Shown here: positions 44,001-52,010 of the stretch, in pieces | Position numbering within the stretch: the first letter of the stretch is position 1 | Layout: each line of letters starts with the position of its first letter | Assembly (NCBI RefSeq): GCF_900119145.1 | Contig: NZ_FPIY01000001.1 | Coordinates: 1,116,001 to 1,180,000 of the forward strand | Direction: 5' to 3' | Source: Cellulophaga fucicola | Lineage (GTDB): Bacteria > Bacteroidota > Bacteroidia > Flavobacteriales > Flavobacteriaceae | Length of the DNA stretch: 64,000 nt | Made by a program: the position numbers and the translations under genes | The notes under the pieces: model-generated | Told to the model about the DNA's origin: nothing | Databases searched by the model: none | The model's input: the letters and a program-made list of their open reading frames with translations, nothing else

Positions 44001-46450
44001 CCTGGTCTTTCTAATGTGTACGTATAACCACCCCAACCACCAGTTGCATTTCCTCTTACAGAACCTCTGTTGTTGTTACCACAACTCATATCTGTAACTA
44101 TAGGTGCCATTGTCAAAGGAGCTGAAGGCTCGTTTATTGTTAAAGTAGCAGTTTCTACACAGCTGGTATCATCATCTGTAACTGTTATTGTATAGCTACC
44201 TGCTGCTAAACCATTTACATTTATAAAATTATCTGTTTGTCCTGTTACCGCAGGATTTGCATCAATTTGGTAAGTGTACGTAGACGTAAAACCATCTACA
44301 ACAAAACGTCCACGACCATCTGTACCACCTACACAGGTAACATTGTCTTGTAATTGTGCTGTTGCTTTAATAGAACTAATATCGCTTATTGCAAAACTTT
44401 CTGTATAAGAACAACCACCGGCATCTGTAACTCTAAAAGTATAACTACCTATTCCTAATCCTGTAAAAACATTACTTGCTCCATTTGCAACTGCACTTGG
44501 TGCTAAAATTTCATAATTTGTTATTGCAACTCCTCCTGTAACAGCTAATGTTACAGAAGCAGTACCTGTAGCACAATCTATGCTAGATACCGTAAAATCT
44601 ATATCTGTTGGTTTATTTAAAGCTGCAAAAGTAATATCTGGTAATGTTTCTACACAACCATTAGCATCTCTAATTTGTGGTGTATATGTACTACCTTGAG
44701 AAAGCCCGGGGAAAACCGTAGTTGCTAATACAAAACCAGATCCTATACTATATTCGTAAGGTCCTGTACCTCCGCTTGCTGCTGCAAATGTTATTTCTCC
44801 TCCATTTTCATTCGCGCAATTTGGATCTGCTGTTACTGTTGCCGAAGATATTATTGAAGATGGTGTACCTATAGTTACTGCAACTGGAGTTGTTGCACAA
44901 ATAAAAGTATCTTGTTGGTACCTAACAACTACATTGTAAGCACCTGGAGCTAAATTAGAAAATACATTTCCGTTTTTAAAAGTTACTCCATTATCATTAC
45001 TATACTCTAACATATAACCATTACTATTGGTTACATTAATAGTCAATCTACCATTATCTGCTCCACCACAATTTGCATCTTCTGTAGTTACATTAAAAAC
45101 TGGTGGCGGAATATTCTGTACTTCTACAGCTGCATTTTTAGAACAGCCATTTACATCTTCTATTAAAATATTATATGTTCCTGCTGTACTAACAGCAAAA
45201 ACTACGGAACTAGCAAAAGTACTACTATACGTACCTCCACCATCTAGGCTATAACGATAAGGAGATGTACCACCTGCAACATCTAAAGTAACATCTACAC
45301 TTGTTGCACCACAACCAAAACTGTCTGTTGCAAAAGCCGTTGCATCTATTGGTGCTAAACCATTGCCTATTATTATTGGGTCGCCTGCTATTTCTGTAAC
45401 TGTAACATCACAATCGTTAGTTTCTACTTGTACGGTATATGTACCAGAACCTAGATTATTAAAAGTATGGCTCGTATTTGCACTTGGACCAAAAGTATCT
45501 AATGTAACCCCACCTTTTAAAAGTCTATAACTATAAAAACCAGTAGCTCCAGAAACTGTAACTCCTACATTTCCTTTTTCTCCACTACAAATAATATCTG
45601 TTTTGGTAACATCTACCGTCATAGATTCTTCAGATATTGTTATTATCTCAGAAGGGAAAATACAAGATGTAGCAGGTGCATTTTTTAATTGAGCAAACAC
45701 TTGGTAATCACCAGGTGCTGTAATATCAAAAGAAGGACTATCTTGAAAAGGTCCTGTTGAAGAATTTAAACTATACTCGTACCCAGCAGGTACATTTGTA
45801 ACTTCTATATTTCCTGAATTACCACAAATAATATTTTTTGATGTAATCTGAGGATCTAATGGATTTGAAGATACTTTAAAGTGATAATATGTACCAGAAT
45901 CTACACGAACTCTATATTCTCCAGATATACTAGCATTACTAGCATCTAACAAAAATGTGGAAGAATTACCAACAGTTACCCAGTTACTACTACATGTAGT
46001 GCTGTATGTTGGACAATCGTCTGTACCAACAAATGTACAACCAGATCCCAATTTTTGCCATACATATGTACTTCCCGATGTACTTAAAGACACCGTTCTA
46101 TCATCTCCCGTACCACACAAGAAAAACTTAGCTAATGTACTATTATCTATAGAACAAGTTGCTTCTTGGTCTGCCCCATTAATAATTGTTGCAAACATAG
46201 CTGCAGGTGCTGCTAATGTATTTTGCTTAGAAATCTTTTCTTTATGAATTGATGAAAAACTTGTTTTTACATCTTTAGGAATTTCTATTTTATCCTCAGT
46301 AGTTAACTCTTTAAACGTTTCATCGTTTAACGATATAACATCTGTAATAAAACCGTAAATCTTAGGGTTCGCTATTGCGGTACTGCACACTACTAATCCA
46401 AAAATTAATAGTATAGCATATAACGCAAGTCTTTGTTTACTTGGTTGCAT
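38021..46450 (-). CDS. Giant SprB-like repeat protein with T9SS type B sorting (gliding-associated) C-terminal domain
   Basis: The 2809-residue protein has a signal/anchor (LALYAILLIFGLVVCSTAIA), then an N-terminal region of about 200 residues. A very long array of 75-95 residue SprB-like modules follows. Each starts with a Cys-containing strand, has GG-x-x-P-Y-x-Y-S and GLxxGxYxVxVxD-like strands, and ends in D-x-x-G-C; at least 13 such D/N-x-x-G-C ends are visible. The C-terminus (about 2720-2809) is a type B sorting domain, with IPNFFTPNGDNENDKW, IIIYDRYGRVV, TSWDGTYEG and VPTGDYWYVINAND. This matches surface adhesins of gliding flavobacteria, moved by the gliding machinery and exported by T9SS. 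Unlike the first giant gene, no PorP/SprF gene adjoins it. Confidence 0.9.
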   Translation of the reverse strand: MQPSKQRLALYAILLIFGLVVCSTAIANPKIYGFITDVISLNDETFKELTTEDKIEIPKDVKTSFSSIHKEKISKQNTLAAPAAMFATIINGADQEATCSIDNSTLAKFFLCGTGDDRTVSLSTSGSTYVWQKLGSGCTFVGTDDCPTYSTTCSSNWVTVGNSSTFLLDASNASISGEYRVRVDSGTYYHFKVSSNPLDPQITSKNIICGNSGNIEVTNVPAGYEYSLNSSTGPFQDSPSFDITAPGDYQVFAQLKNAPATSCIFPSEIITISEESMTVDVTKTDIICSGEKGNVGVTVSGATGFYSYRLLKGGVTLDTFGPSANTSHTFNNLGSGTYTVQVETNDCDVTVTEIAGDPIIIGNGLAPIDATAFATDSFGCGATSVDVTLDVAGGTSPYRYSLDGGGTYSSTFASSVVFAVSTAGTYNILIEDVNGCSKNAAVEVQNIPPPVFNVTTEDANCGGADNGRLTINVTNSNGYMLEYSNDNGVTFKNGNVFSNLAPGAYNVVVRYQQDTFICATTPVAVTIGTPSSIISSATVTADPNCANENGGEITFAAASGGTGPYEYSIGSGFVLATTVFPGLSQGSTYTPQIRDANGCVETLPDITFAALNKPTDIDFTVSSIDCATGTASVTLAVTGGVAITNYEILAPSAVANGASNVFTGLGIGSYTFRVTDAGGCSYTESFAISDISSIKATAQLQDNVTCVGGTDGRGRFVVDGFTSTYTYQIDANPAVTGQTDNFINVNGLAAGSYTITVTDDDTSCVETATLTINEPSAPLTMAPIVTDMSCGNNNRGSVRGNATGGWGGYTYTLERPGTITDIGPRSNPNFTGLSYPGNYTLIVEDSEGCSFSFPFTLTPLSAPTLVMDNSTSDFCFDGTDAATINVAASGGDGNYEYRVNYGAWVAGGATNSYTNLSPGSYVIQVRDGNECIDTVSKNIRPQTTTTVAIQKELTCSIVPADGDAEIRVNISNGTTPYQTYEVSYNGGIYSAPVNIAGNSFVYTTGLPGTYQFRIVDNETCAVETNVITLNPTEVIAATANVTDPTCGDDSTGSVELIPDTTIGIAPYEYSADNITYTNQAVFSNLSPGNYTYYVRDSRGCNIPVNFTVGPAAPGVDATVDFTSPTCGIVPADGEINVTAVANGSSPFTYTLLDTAGNVLATVGPTTATTANFPGLAEGDYVVETTDASSCEDRDVVNLRQNSLTITPIPTPGPDCSTAFTFMVDIAGGTAPYLIGLVGETLVSPNVDADTHDFTGQVEYGITYFVEVLDDAGCRYVQQIDPLPTLDPLTVTATSSAASCTVPDNADITYEIDGLPNGADIIISLTDIDTGAIISGPTTVNNVTFPYTGIFTNLPIGNYQVIVTEDTGTANYCNASALVSITNDSPTVVVERNTNANCLNPNGQLVLRGVGGSPAYTFGVVPTGDPVPVLTTNNVYDLPPGTYDAYIEDSKGCTSVLTGIVIDTDPSLATPDVDVTNQCNAVANYTIDVTSPLTVAGAPETTYQYDIGNGFQDSPNFVVPNAGTYTVTVRNANGCTSSTVVEVFDFFSISASASSQPSCNNTDGIVEVITTGGSGNFRYALDDGTTVTTHEPTDTDPDTFTGLGPGTYTITVTDLNSNTSPLCSDITTVEIITVNTPIIDNTFVEDVSCNGAADGSIVVELDPASATDAPFTYNIYVGSSTTPLQSIEDATFENLAPGTYQVEVVSDRGCSVRSGDILVEEPTVLEVTPVAPDFTCNPSASSFSTTTITVYTDDNGDGTGTPTGNGSYSYSLNDGTPFYDGTNFQSSNTFEIIDSGVDQTIDVIVRDGEGCETTETITILPPTDLTFNFNLLNGITCDATGSGASAGQLEIIIDQGPGNYEVEVLPLGSQPARLSNGTDRVVWDVDVPGDYIFAVRDIDKGACLFVTPTFNVPDFNIIDAVIGEIKPVSCFGASDGEISIEVNNYSGAYNYEVFLVDATGTEVTTGVTGSFDTTAPIATPEIITGLPAGNLIVRVEALASPFCDTTSNTAPVRSPDRALTLVPDQTSYVTCAIPGLGEITATADGGWGTYEYQLEKETATAGTFTIEVPFASPNIFSDLSEGNYRVSTRDSGGCVVFEDIRLSLPVAINADIEIVQPLLCPGANDGVIRAFNVSGGEDLDGDGEEYLFQLNRLDGPGGAITNTSGLQESASFPNLPSGYYTITIFDGWSCDYTTSEIYIVDPEPVDAELVEVTPPGCGDLGRMRLSVTNPVAGMEYFYRRAGTTDAFVSFGGPDVLSVIITVPDIDADPGPFQYDVQNGNGCPEQQSNEIGLDKALPLVVALDLVDAEIKCQGEETAIIRSEAFGGIGNYRYTLVNNDLGGVPTAPTAADIVRSEQASGVFRNLGPGTYYVYATSGGCTAISSIIEIEPKVPLELISLESNPVSCTGDFDGTITIEARGGTGEIKFSISDTLSEFFIGDVDPNTITFKDLAPGTYSILVQDEVGCSILREITVTEPETLIVADVDTTPELCINAADGTATLTINGGTPFVDPITGDEYYETSLNSSDDADFVRNDSLFFDNLVGGETYVVFIRDANLCDTNAIINIDYGVDLSATPIIEYGCRGIFPFSTVTIDMADKSLMSNLMFSLDVDDLTLATTQNVFGDLEPDTTHTVYIYHSNGCSTSVDFTLDAYNPLSLSAIKTGPNEITALAEGGYGGYTFFFQGNSQGNDNIYTLNEDDAVTIRVEDAQGCVAEVVLEFKFTGRIEIPNFFTPNGDNENDKWSPTNREFFPDIEIIIYDRYGRVVARLDDVTSWDGTYEGNEVPTGDYWYVINANDKEKQRYVGHFTLYR

Positions 46451-46878
46451 AGGTTAAGTCAATTTGTTTTAAAAGGATAAAGCAACTTGGGGAATTGCAA
46501 TACACCTAAGGTATTTTATAAAATGGGTCTTTCTAAAATTAAATAATAACTCTTTAGTCTATTAAAACGTCAAAAAATACAAAATAGTGTCCTCTATATG
46601 CATTTAATCTATAAAGTCAATACACACAACTATTAGCACCGTAACAAACAACACGTTACAATTATAATAAGTGAGTAAATTACTACAAAAATAACAAATT
46701 AAAATATAAGAATTTTACTTTAAGTATTATAAATACAACTTACAGGGATAAAATAGCAGCTAATAGTAAGAAAAAAGATTCCTTATTGAGCTATTTAAAC
46801 ACATCTAAATAGAGGTGTTTAAATAGTAGTTTAGAAATTAAAAATTATAAAAACGAATGTTTTTTTTAGTATAATAAA
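46451..46878. other. Non-coding AT-rich region upstream of the SprB-like gene
   Basis: This 428-bp gap lies between the start of the giant gene and the stop of murQ (both minus strand). It contains the inverted repeat at 46791-46826 and a distant TATTTTTG box (minus strand, 46686-46693). No coding frame is credible. Confidence 0.5.
46791..46826. repeat. Long inverted repeat downstream of murQ
   Basis: CTATTTAAACAC (46791-46802) and GTGTTTAAATAG (46815-46826) are perfect inverted copies. Three more base pairs form inside around an A/G mismatch and a 4-base loop. It lies about 50 bp past the murQ stop. No T-run follows, so it may be a factor-independent terminator variant or a regulator site. 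Confidence 0.6.
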
Positions 46879-47694
46879 CTAGTTTATATAAGCATCTACA
46901 GCATCTTTTACAGAGCCGTGTTTTTTAAGTAATGTTTCTGCTTCATTATACGGTATATTTAATGCTTCTACTACGTAACGTGCGCCACGGTCTACAAGCT
47001 TATCGTTACTAAGTTGCATATTCACCATTTTATTACCTTTTACTCTGCCTATTTTTATCATTAGCGCTGTAGAAATCATATTTAGCACTAATTTTTGCGA
47101 GGTTCCACTTTTCATACGAGTACTGCCCGTTACAAACTCTGGTCCTACTAAAGCTGCAATTGCAACATCTACGGCTTTAGTTAATGGTGAGCCAGGATTA
47201 TTGGTAATACAAGCAGTTAATAATCCGTTCTCTTTCGCTTTTTTAACACCACCTATTACATAGGGTGTAGTTCCTGAAGCTGCTATACCAACTACTGTAT
47301 CATTTTGGTTTATATTGTATGCTTCTAAATCTTTCCAAGCCTGCTCTTTATTATCTTCTGCGTTTTCAACCGGTAGTCTAATTGCTGTATCGCCACCAGC
47401 TATTATTCCTATCACTTTGGTATGTGGTAATCCAAAGGTTGGTGGTATTTCAGAAGCATCTAAAATACCTAATCTACCACTTGTACCTGCTCCAATATAA
47501 AACAACCTTCCTCCTTTATTAAATCGTTCTGCTAAAGCATCTACTAGTATTGTAATTTCAGGAATACATAAAGCTACTGCATCTGCAATTTTTTTATCCT
47601 CATTATTCATACTAGTTAAAATAGTACTCGTATCCATTAATTCTAAATCTGAATAGTTTGATGAGGTTTCGGTAACTTTAGTGAAGTCTAACAT
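46879..47694 (-). CDS. murQ: N-acetylmuramic acid 6-phosphate etherase
   Basis: The 271-residue SIS-domain protein has MurQ hallmarks. These include GGRLFYIGAGTSGRLGILDA near residue 61, SEIPPTFG, VGIAASGTTPYVIGG near 137, ITNNPGSPL, and the signature GPEFVTGSTRMKSGTSQKL near 183-201. MurQ splits the lactyl ether of MurNAc-6-phosphate to give GlcNAc-6-phosphate and lactate in the cytoplasm. It is slightly shorter than the usual roughly 300 residues but no core motif is missing. It diverges from a NagZ-like gene and anmK, which supply its substrate, so the three form a peptidoglycan recycling group. Confidence 0.96.
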   Translation of the reverse strand: MLDFTKVTETSSNYSDLELMDTSTILTSMNNEDKKIADAVALCIPEITILVDALAERFNKGGRLFYIGAGTSGRLGILDASEIPPTFGLPHTKVIGIIAGGDTAIRLPVENAEDNKEQAWKDLEAYNINQNDTVVGIAASGTTPYVIGGVKKAKENGLLTACITNNPGSPLTKAVDVAIAALVGPEFVTGSTRMKSGTSQKLVLNMISTALMIKIGRVKGNKMVNMQLSNDKLVDRGARYVVEALNIPYNEAETLLKKHGSVKDAVDAYIN

Positions 47695-47725
47695 TTATAA
47701 ATGGTATGCGATTAATAATTTTCAT

Positions 47726-47733
47726 CAAATTTA
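47726..47733 (-). promoter_or_regulatory. Candidate -7 promoter element for murQ
   Basis: The minus strand reads TAAATTTG, matching TAnnTTTG, 32 bp upstream of the murQ ATG in the 133-bp divergent gap. No -33 element is obvious. Confidence 0.35.
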
Positions 47734-47827
47734 AGATTTTTTATCTTCTTAGTTTAATTTTTTCAGAAGTCCATTTAGTATCACGCTATAAAAAGTCTAT
47801 TTTAGCATAACAACTTATTTTATTACT

Positions 47828-49555
47828 ATGCGCAGTTACTCTAGATTTTTATCGCCCTTAAAACCTATTCATTTTTTCTTTGCTTTTATATTGATGTTAC
47901 TAACGAGTTGCAACAATAAACCAAAAGAAAAAATTGAAATTAAGGAAGAGGTAAAACCAACAAGCTTAAACGTAATTAAAACCTACAACGAGGCTACAAA
48001 AGAACTTACTAGTGCCGAAAAAATAGGACAATTATTTATGCCTGCTGCCTATATAAATGATACAGAAGAAGAAATACAAAAATTAGAACAACTAATAAAA
48101 GAACAACACGTAGGTGCTCTTTGCTTTTTTAAAAGTAGAAGTAGCGCTGCGGCTAATTATGATGGGCAGAACAAAAGCGACACACTTAGTTTAACTAATT
48201 TAAAAAGACTTATAAAAAGATACCAAAAAGCAGCTAAATACCCTCTTATAATTGCCATAGATGCAGAATGGGGTTTGGCTATGCGTGTAGACAATACACC
48301 ACAATACCCATATGCAATTACACTTGGCGCAATGCAAAACAAAGATTCTTTAATTTTTGAGGTTGGTAAAAATATAGCTAAAGACTGCAAAGATGCTGGT
48401 GTTCATTGGAACTTAGCTCCTGTTGTAGATATAAACAACAACCCTAAAAACCCAGTAATTGGTTACAGATCTTTTGGAGAACATAAAGAATTGGTTACTA
48501 AAAATGCTATTGCGTTTGTACAAGGTATGCAGAGTCAAGGTATTATTAGCTGCCTAAAACATTTTCCTGGTCACGGAGATACTGCTACAGACTCGCACAT
48601 AGGTTTACCAGTTATAAACAAAACAAAAGAAGCTTTATTAGCTAATGAATTGTATCCTTTTCAGCAAGTAATAAATAACGGAGTAGAAAGTGTAATGATT
48701 GGTCATTTAGCAGTACCCGCTTTAACCGAAGAAAAGAACACACCTACTACCCTTTCTAAAAAAACAATTAAAGGGCTTTTAAGAGGTGAAATGAATTTTA
48801 AAAATGTGGTTATTTCTGATGCTTTAAATATGAAAAGTGTTTCTAAATTATACCCTGTTAAAGGAGAATTAGAATGGGTTGCTTTTGATGCAGGAAATGA
48901 TGTTTTATGTTTTGCAGAACATACCAAAGAAGGTATCGAGACTATTTTAAAAAATGCAACACCAGAGCATATTGAAGAAAGTTTTAAACGTGTTTGGAAA
49001 CTAAAAGAAAAAGCTTTTAATACTGTTATTTCGCCTACAGAAAACTACTATACTTCTAAGAGTTTAAATACACTTTTAGCCAACCAAAGTTTAACGGTTG
49101 TTAAAGGAAACAACAATACAATAGCTAATTTTAAAACTGATGGATTTATTGGTCTAGAAATTACAAAAGGTGAAGAAAATGCTTTTTTAAATTCGATAAA
49201 AAGGAATCATAATTTCACCAGTTACAGTACTAAAAACTCTACTTTATCTAACATAAAAAATGCAATTAAAACTGAAGAAAATGTACTTATAGCTTTATAC
49301 CCACCAAGTATAAAACCTAAAAATAATTTTGGGTTAAGTTCTGATGAGTTACAACTGCTAAAAGAGATTATAAACTCTAAAAATGTTGTTTTATACGTAT
49401 TTGGAAATCCATATGTTTTAACCAATTTAGATATTACAAATGCTAAACATGTAATTGTAGCATATCAAGATTTTCTTGTCTTTCAGGAAAATGCAGCAGA
49501 CCACTTTTTAGATAAAACAGATGCTAAAGGAAAGCTTTCAGTTTCAATAAACTAA
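47828..49555 (+). CDS. Glycoside hydrolase family 3, NagZ-like beta-N-acetylglucosaminidase lipoprotein
   Basis: The 575-residue protein has a lipoprotein signal (FAFILMLLTSC, Cys near residue 28). The GH3 barrel spans about 60-400: SAEKIGQLFMPAA, PLIIAIDAEWGLAMRV and WNLAPVVDIN. The NagZ-type catalytic loop KHFPGHGDTATDSHIGLP is near residues 240-257 and includes the Asp/His acid-base pair. FKNVVISDALNMKSV holds the nucleophile Asp near 332. A C-terminal sandwich-like domain of about 170 residues follows. The expected reaction is removal of GlcNAc from muropeptides. The lipid signal places it in the periplasm or outer membrane, unlike cytosolic E. coli NagZ. It is followed 3 bp later by anmK. 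Confidence 0.9.
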   Translation: MRSYSRFLSPLKPIHFFFAFILMLLTSCNNKPKEKIEIKEEVKPTSLNVIKTYNEATKELTSAEKIGQLFMPAAYINDTEEEIQKLEQLIKEQHVGALCFFKSRSSAAANYDGQNKSDTLSLTNLKRLIKRYQKAAKYPLIIAIDAEWGLAMRVDNTPQYPYAITLGAMQNKDSLIFEVGKNIAKDCKDAGVHWNLAPVVDINNNPKNPVIGYRSFGEHKELVTKNAIAFVQGMQSQGIISCLKHFPGHGDTATDSHIGLPVINKTKEALLANELYPFQQVINNGVESVMIGHLAVPALTEEKNTPTTLSKKTIKGLLRGEMNFKNVVISDALNMKSVSKLYPVKGELEWVAFDAGNDVLCFAEHTKEGIETILKNATPEHIEESFKRVWKLKEKAFNTVISPTENYYTSKSLNTLLANQSLTVVKGNNNTIANFKTDGFIGLEITKGEENAFLNSIKRNHNFTSYSTKNSTLSNIKNAIKTEENVLIALYPPSIKPKNNFGLSSDELQLLKEIINSKNVVLYVFGNPYVLTNLDITNAKHVIVAYQDFLVFQENAADHFLDKTDAKGKLSVSIN

Positions 49556-49558
49556 TTT

Positions 49559-50635
49559 ATGCAAACATACAAAGTAATAGGGTTAATGTCTGGTACGTCT
49601 TTGGACGGTTTAGATCTAGCATATTGTCATTTTTACAAAAAGAATACGAATTGGCAATTTACTATTATAACTACCAAAAGTATAGACTACACACCAGATC
49701 TTAAAGAGCAACTTAAAAATGCAATTCTCTTACCTGTACCAGAATTTACAGAATTACACAATTGGTATGGTACTTGGCTTGGCAAACATGTAAAAGAATT
49801 TGTACGTGAACATAATTTAGATGTAGATTTTATAGCCAGCCACGGACATACAACGCACCATAAGCCTGAAAAAGGATTTACACTGCAAATTGGTTCTGGA
49901 CAACATTTAGCTAATAATAGCGGTATTAAAACAATTTGTGACTTTAGAACAAACGATGTTGCTCTTGGCGGACAAGGTGCACCACTTGTTCCTATTGGCG
50001 ATATGCATTTATTCTCTGAATATGATTTCTGCCTAAATCTTGGAGGTATTAGTAACGTATCTTTTCAGCAAAAAGAAAAAAGAATTGCTTATGATATTGG
50101 TATTGCTAATATGGCGTTAAACTATGTAACTCAAAAAATAGATTTAGGTTACGACAAAAATGGAGAGCTAGCAAAAAGTGGCACCGTTAACACAACATTA
50201 TTATCTAACTTAAACGACTTAGCATACTATAAATTATCTTATCCAAAATCTACAGGATTCGAGTGGTTTAAAAAAGAAATTATTCCGATTATAGAAAATA
50301 CAGAAGACACAATAGAAAACATATTGCACACCATAATACTACACATATGCAATACTATTTCTAACGATTTATTAGCTGAAGCTCAAAAACCTAAAAACAC
50401 ATTACTAGTAACTGGTGGTGGAGCATTAAATGCTTTTTTAATGAATATTTTAAAAGAAAAATTAGGGAATACTTTTGTTCTAGAAACACCTTCTAAAACT
50501 GTAATAGAGTTTAAAGAAGCTTTAATTTTTGCTTTTATGGGCACACTAAGACATTTAGAACAACCTAATGCTTTAGCAACTGTTACTGGCGCACAAAAAG
50601 ATTCTAGTTGCGGTGTTATTTATATTCCGCAATAG
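49559..50635 (+). CDS. anmK: Anhydro-N-acetylmuramic acid kinase
   Basis: The 358-residue protein begins with the AnmK signature VIGLMSGTSLDGLDLAYC. The ASHGHTTHHKPEKGFTLQIG stretch is near 98-117. DFRTNDVALGGQGAPLVPIGD is near 130-150, with NLGGISNVSF and YDIGIANMALNYV after it. The C-terminal ATPase-fold motif is LVTGGGALNAFLM. It converts 1,6-anhydro-MurNAc plus ATP to MurNAc-6-phosphate, the substrate of the divergent murQ product. The spacing of 3 bp to the GH3 gene indicates one transcript. Confidence 0.96.
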   Translation: MQTYKVIGLMSGTSLDGLDLAYCHFYKKNTNWQFTIITTKSIDYTPDLKEQLKNAILLPVPEFTELHNWYGTWLGKHVKEFVREHNLDVDFIASHGHTTHHKPEKGFTLQIGSGQHLANNSGIKTICDFRTNDVALGGQGAPLVPIGDMHLFSEYDFCLNLGGISNVSFQQKEKRIAYDIGIANMALNYVTQKIDLGYDKNGELAKSGTVNTTLLSNLNDLAYYKLSYPKSTGFEWFKKEIIPIIENTEDTIENILHTIILHICNTISNDLLAEAQKPKNTLLVTGGGALNAFLMNILKEKLGNTFVLETPSKTVIEFKEALIFAFMGTLRHLEQPNALATVTGAQKDSSCGVIYIPQ

Positions 50636-50644
50636 CATCCTTAA

Positions 50645-51853
50645 TTAAGCTAAGGCTGCTGTTCTTGTTTTTTTTATTGACATAAAAATAAAAAGAGACA
50701 AACTACCACATACCGCCAAACCTATAAACAATGGCAAAACAGTAGTATCTACATAGCTACCTATTAATGTTGCTATTGGTATAGAAACTACAGTTGCTAC
50801 AAAACCGTTAATGGCTGCTCCTACTCCAGCAATATGTCCAATTGGTTCCATAGCAACAGATCTAGAGTTACCCCAAATAAATCCTAAACAGAAAAATTGG
50901 GCAGCTAAAAATGCAATTAAAACTGGTAAAGATGGATTTGCATCTCCCCAAAATAAAATAACATATAACAATCCTATACTACAAAATGCGCATAGCGATA
51001 AAAAAATAAGTTTACGCATACCAAAACGTAACACTAACGTACCATTCAAAAAAGTTGCAGAACCTATTGAAATTGCTAAGCCAGCAAAAATGTATGGAAA
51101 TTCTTCAACCAAATTAAATTGATCTTCAAAAATATGTTGCGCTGAGCTTAGATATACTAAAAAAGCTCCTGTTATAAGTCCAGATATTAATGTAAAAGCA
51201 ACGGTTTCTTTATGTTTTACAAATTCTTTTAATCCATCTATAAAAACAGTTCTTGTAAAAGGTATTTTAAATTCGGGTTTAAGTGTTTCTTCTTGTCGTT
51301 TCCAAAACCAAATTGAAACTATTACAGCAAAAAGTAATTGCACATAAAAAATAGCTTGCCAATTATAGTTATCTAAAACAGCTTTACCAACTGCTGGTGC
51401 TATTACAGGTATTAAAATAAAAAATGCTGTAACAAAAGACATTATTTTAGCCATATAATCTCCTTTGTATAAATCTCTAATTATAGAAATTGTAATAGTT
51501 CTTGGGGCAGATAAACCTACTCCTTGAAAAATACGACCAACAATCATTACCTCTAAAGAGGTTGCGTTTACACAAACAACACTAGCTAAAGCAAAAATGG
51601 TAAAACCTGTATATACAATTGGTTTTCTACCATAACTATCAGATAAAGGACCAAAAAACAATTGTCCTACTCCCAATCCTAAAAAAATCATAGTAATTAA
51701 CATCTGATTTCTAGTTGGATCTACACTATTAATTGCTTCTCCAATATGAGAAATTGCAGGTAACAACGCATCTATTGTTAATGCTACAATAGACATTAAA
51801 GAAGCCATTAAGGCAACAAATTCAAATTGTTTTTTAGATGATTTTTTTTGCAT
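50645..51853 (-). CDS. MFS transporter, Bcr/CflA-like drug-efflux subfamily
   Basis: The 402-residue protein has twelve predicted membrane helices. MFS motif A-like sequence GPLSDSYGRKPIVYTGF is near residues 68-84, and the efflux-type motif C-like segment FILIPVIAPAVG is near 145-156. The N-terminus (FEFVALMASLMSIVALTIDALLPAI) matches Bcr/CflA exporters. Its substrate is unknown. It is convergent with anmK (9 bp between stops) and so is not in that operon, and the subfamily is distinct from AmpG. A link to muropeptide transport is therefore only a guess. Confidence 0.85.
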   Translation of the reverse strand: MQKKSSKKQFEFVALMASLMSIVALTIDALLPAISHIGEAINSVDPTRNQMLITMIFLGLGVGQLFFGPLSDSYGRKPIVYTGFTIFALASVVCVNATSLEVMIVGRIFQGVGLSAPRTITISIIRDLYKGDYMAKIMSFVTAFFILIPVIAPAVGKAVLDNYNWQAIFYVQLLFAVIVSIWFWKRQEETLKPEFKIPFTRTVFIDGLKEFVKHKETVAFTLISGLITGAFLVYLSSAQHIFEDQFNLVEEFPYIFAGLAISIGSATFLNGTLVLRFGMRKLIFLSLCAFCSIGLLYVILFWGDANPSLPVLIAFLAAQFFCLGFIWGNSRSVAMEPIGHIAGVGAAINGFVATVVSIPIATLIGSYVDTTVLPLFIGLAVCGSLSLFIFMSIKKTRTAALA

Positions 51854-51984
51854 TCGGCAAAAGTAATCTACTTACAGTAAAACAGTAGCCTAACTGCATT
51901 TAATTTTTAGTTAAAGTATCTGTATTTACAGCACTAAAAACAATACTAAATATAATATATCAATAATATATAATAGCAAAATCG

Positions 51985-51992
51985 TATTTTTG
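51985..51992 (+). promoter_or_regulatory. Candidate -7 promoter element for udk
   Basis: TATTTTTG matches TAnnTTTG 18 bp upstream of the ATG at 52011, implying a very short leader. It supports the ATG at 52011 over the TTG at 51990, which would lie inside the promoter. No -33 box is clear. Confidence 0.4.
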
Positions 51993-52010
51993 ACAAAAAA
52001 AACTAAATTT

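Noticed and set aside
41700-46247. Plus-strand open frames inside the SprB-like gene
   Set aside because: They lie opposite a continuous 2809-codon frame with clear domains. Their translations show no recognisable motif.
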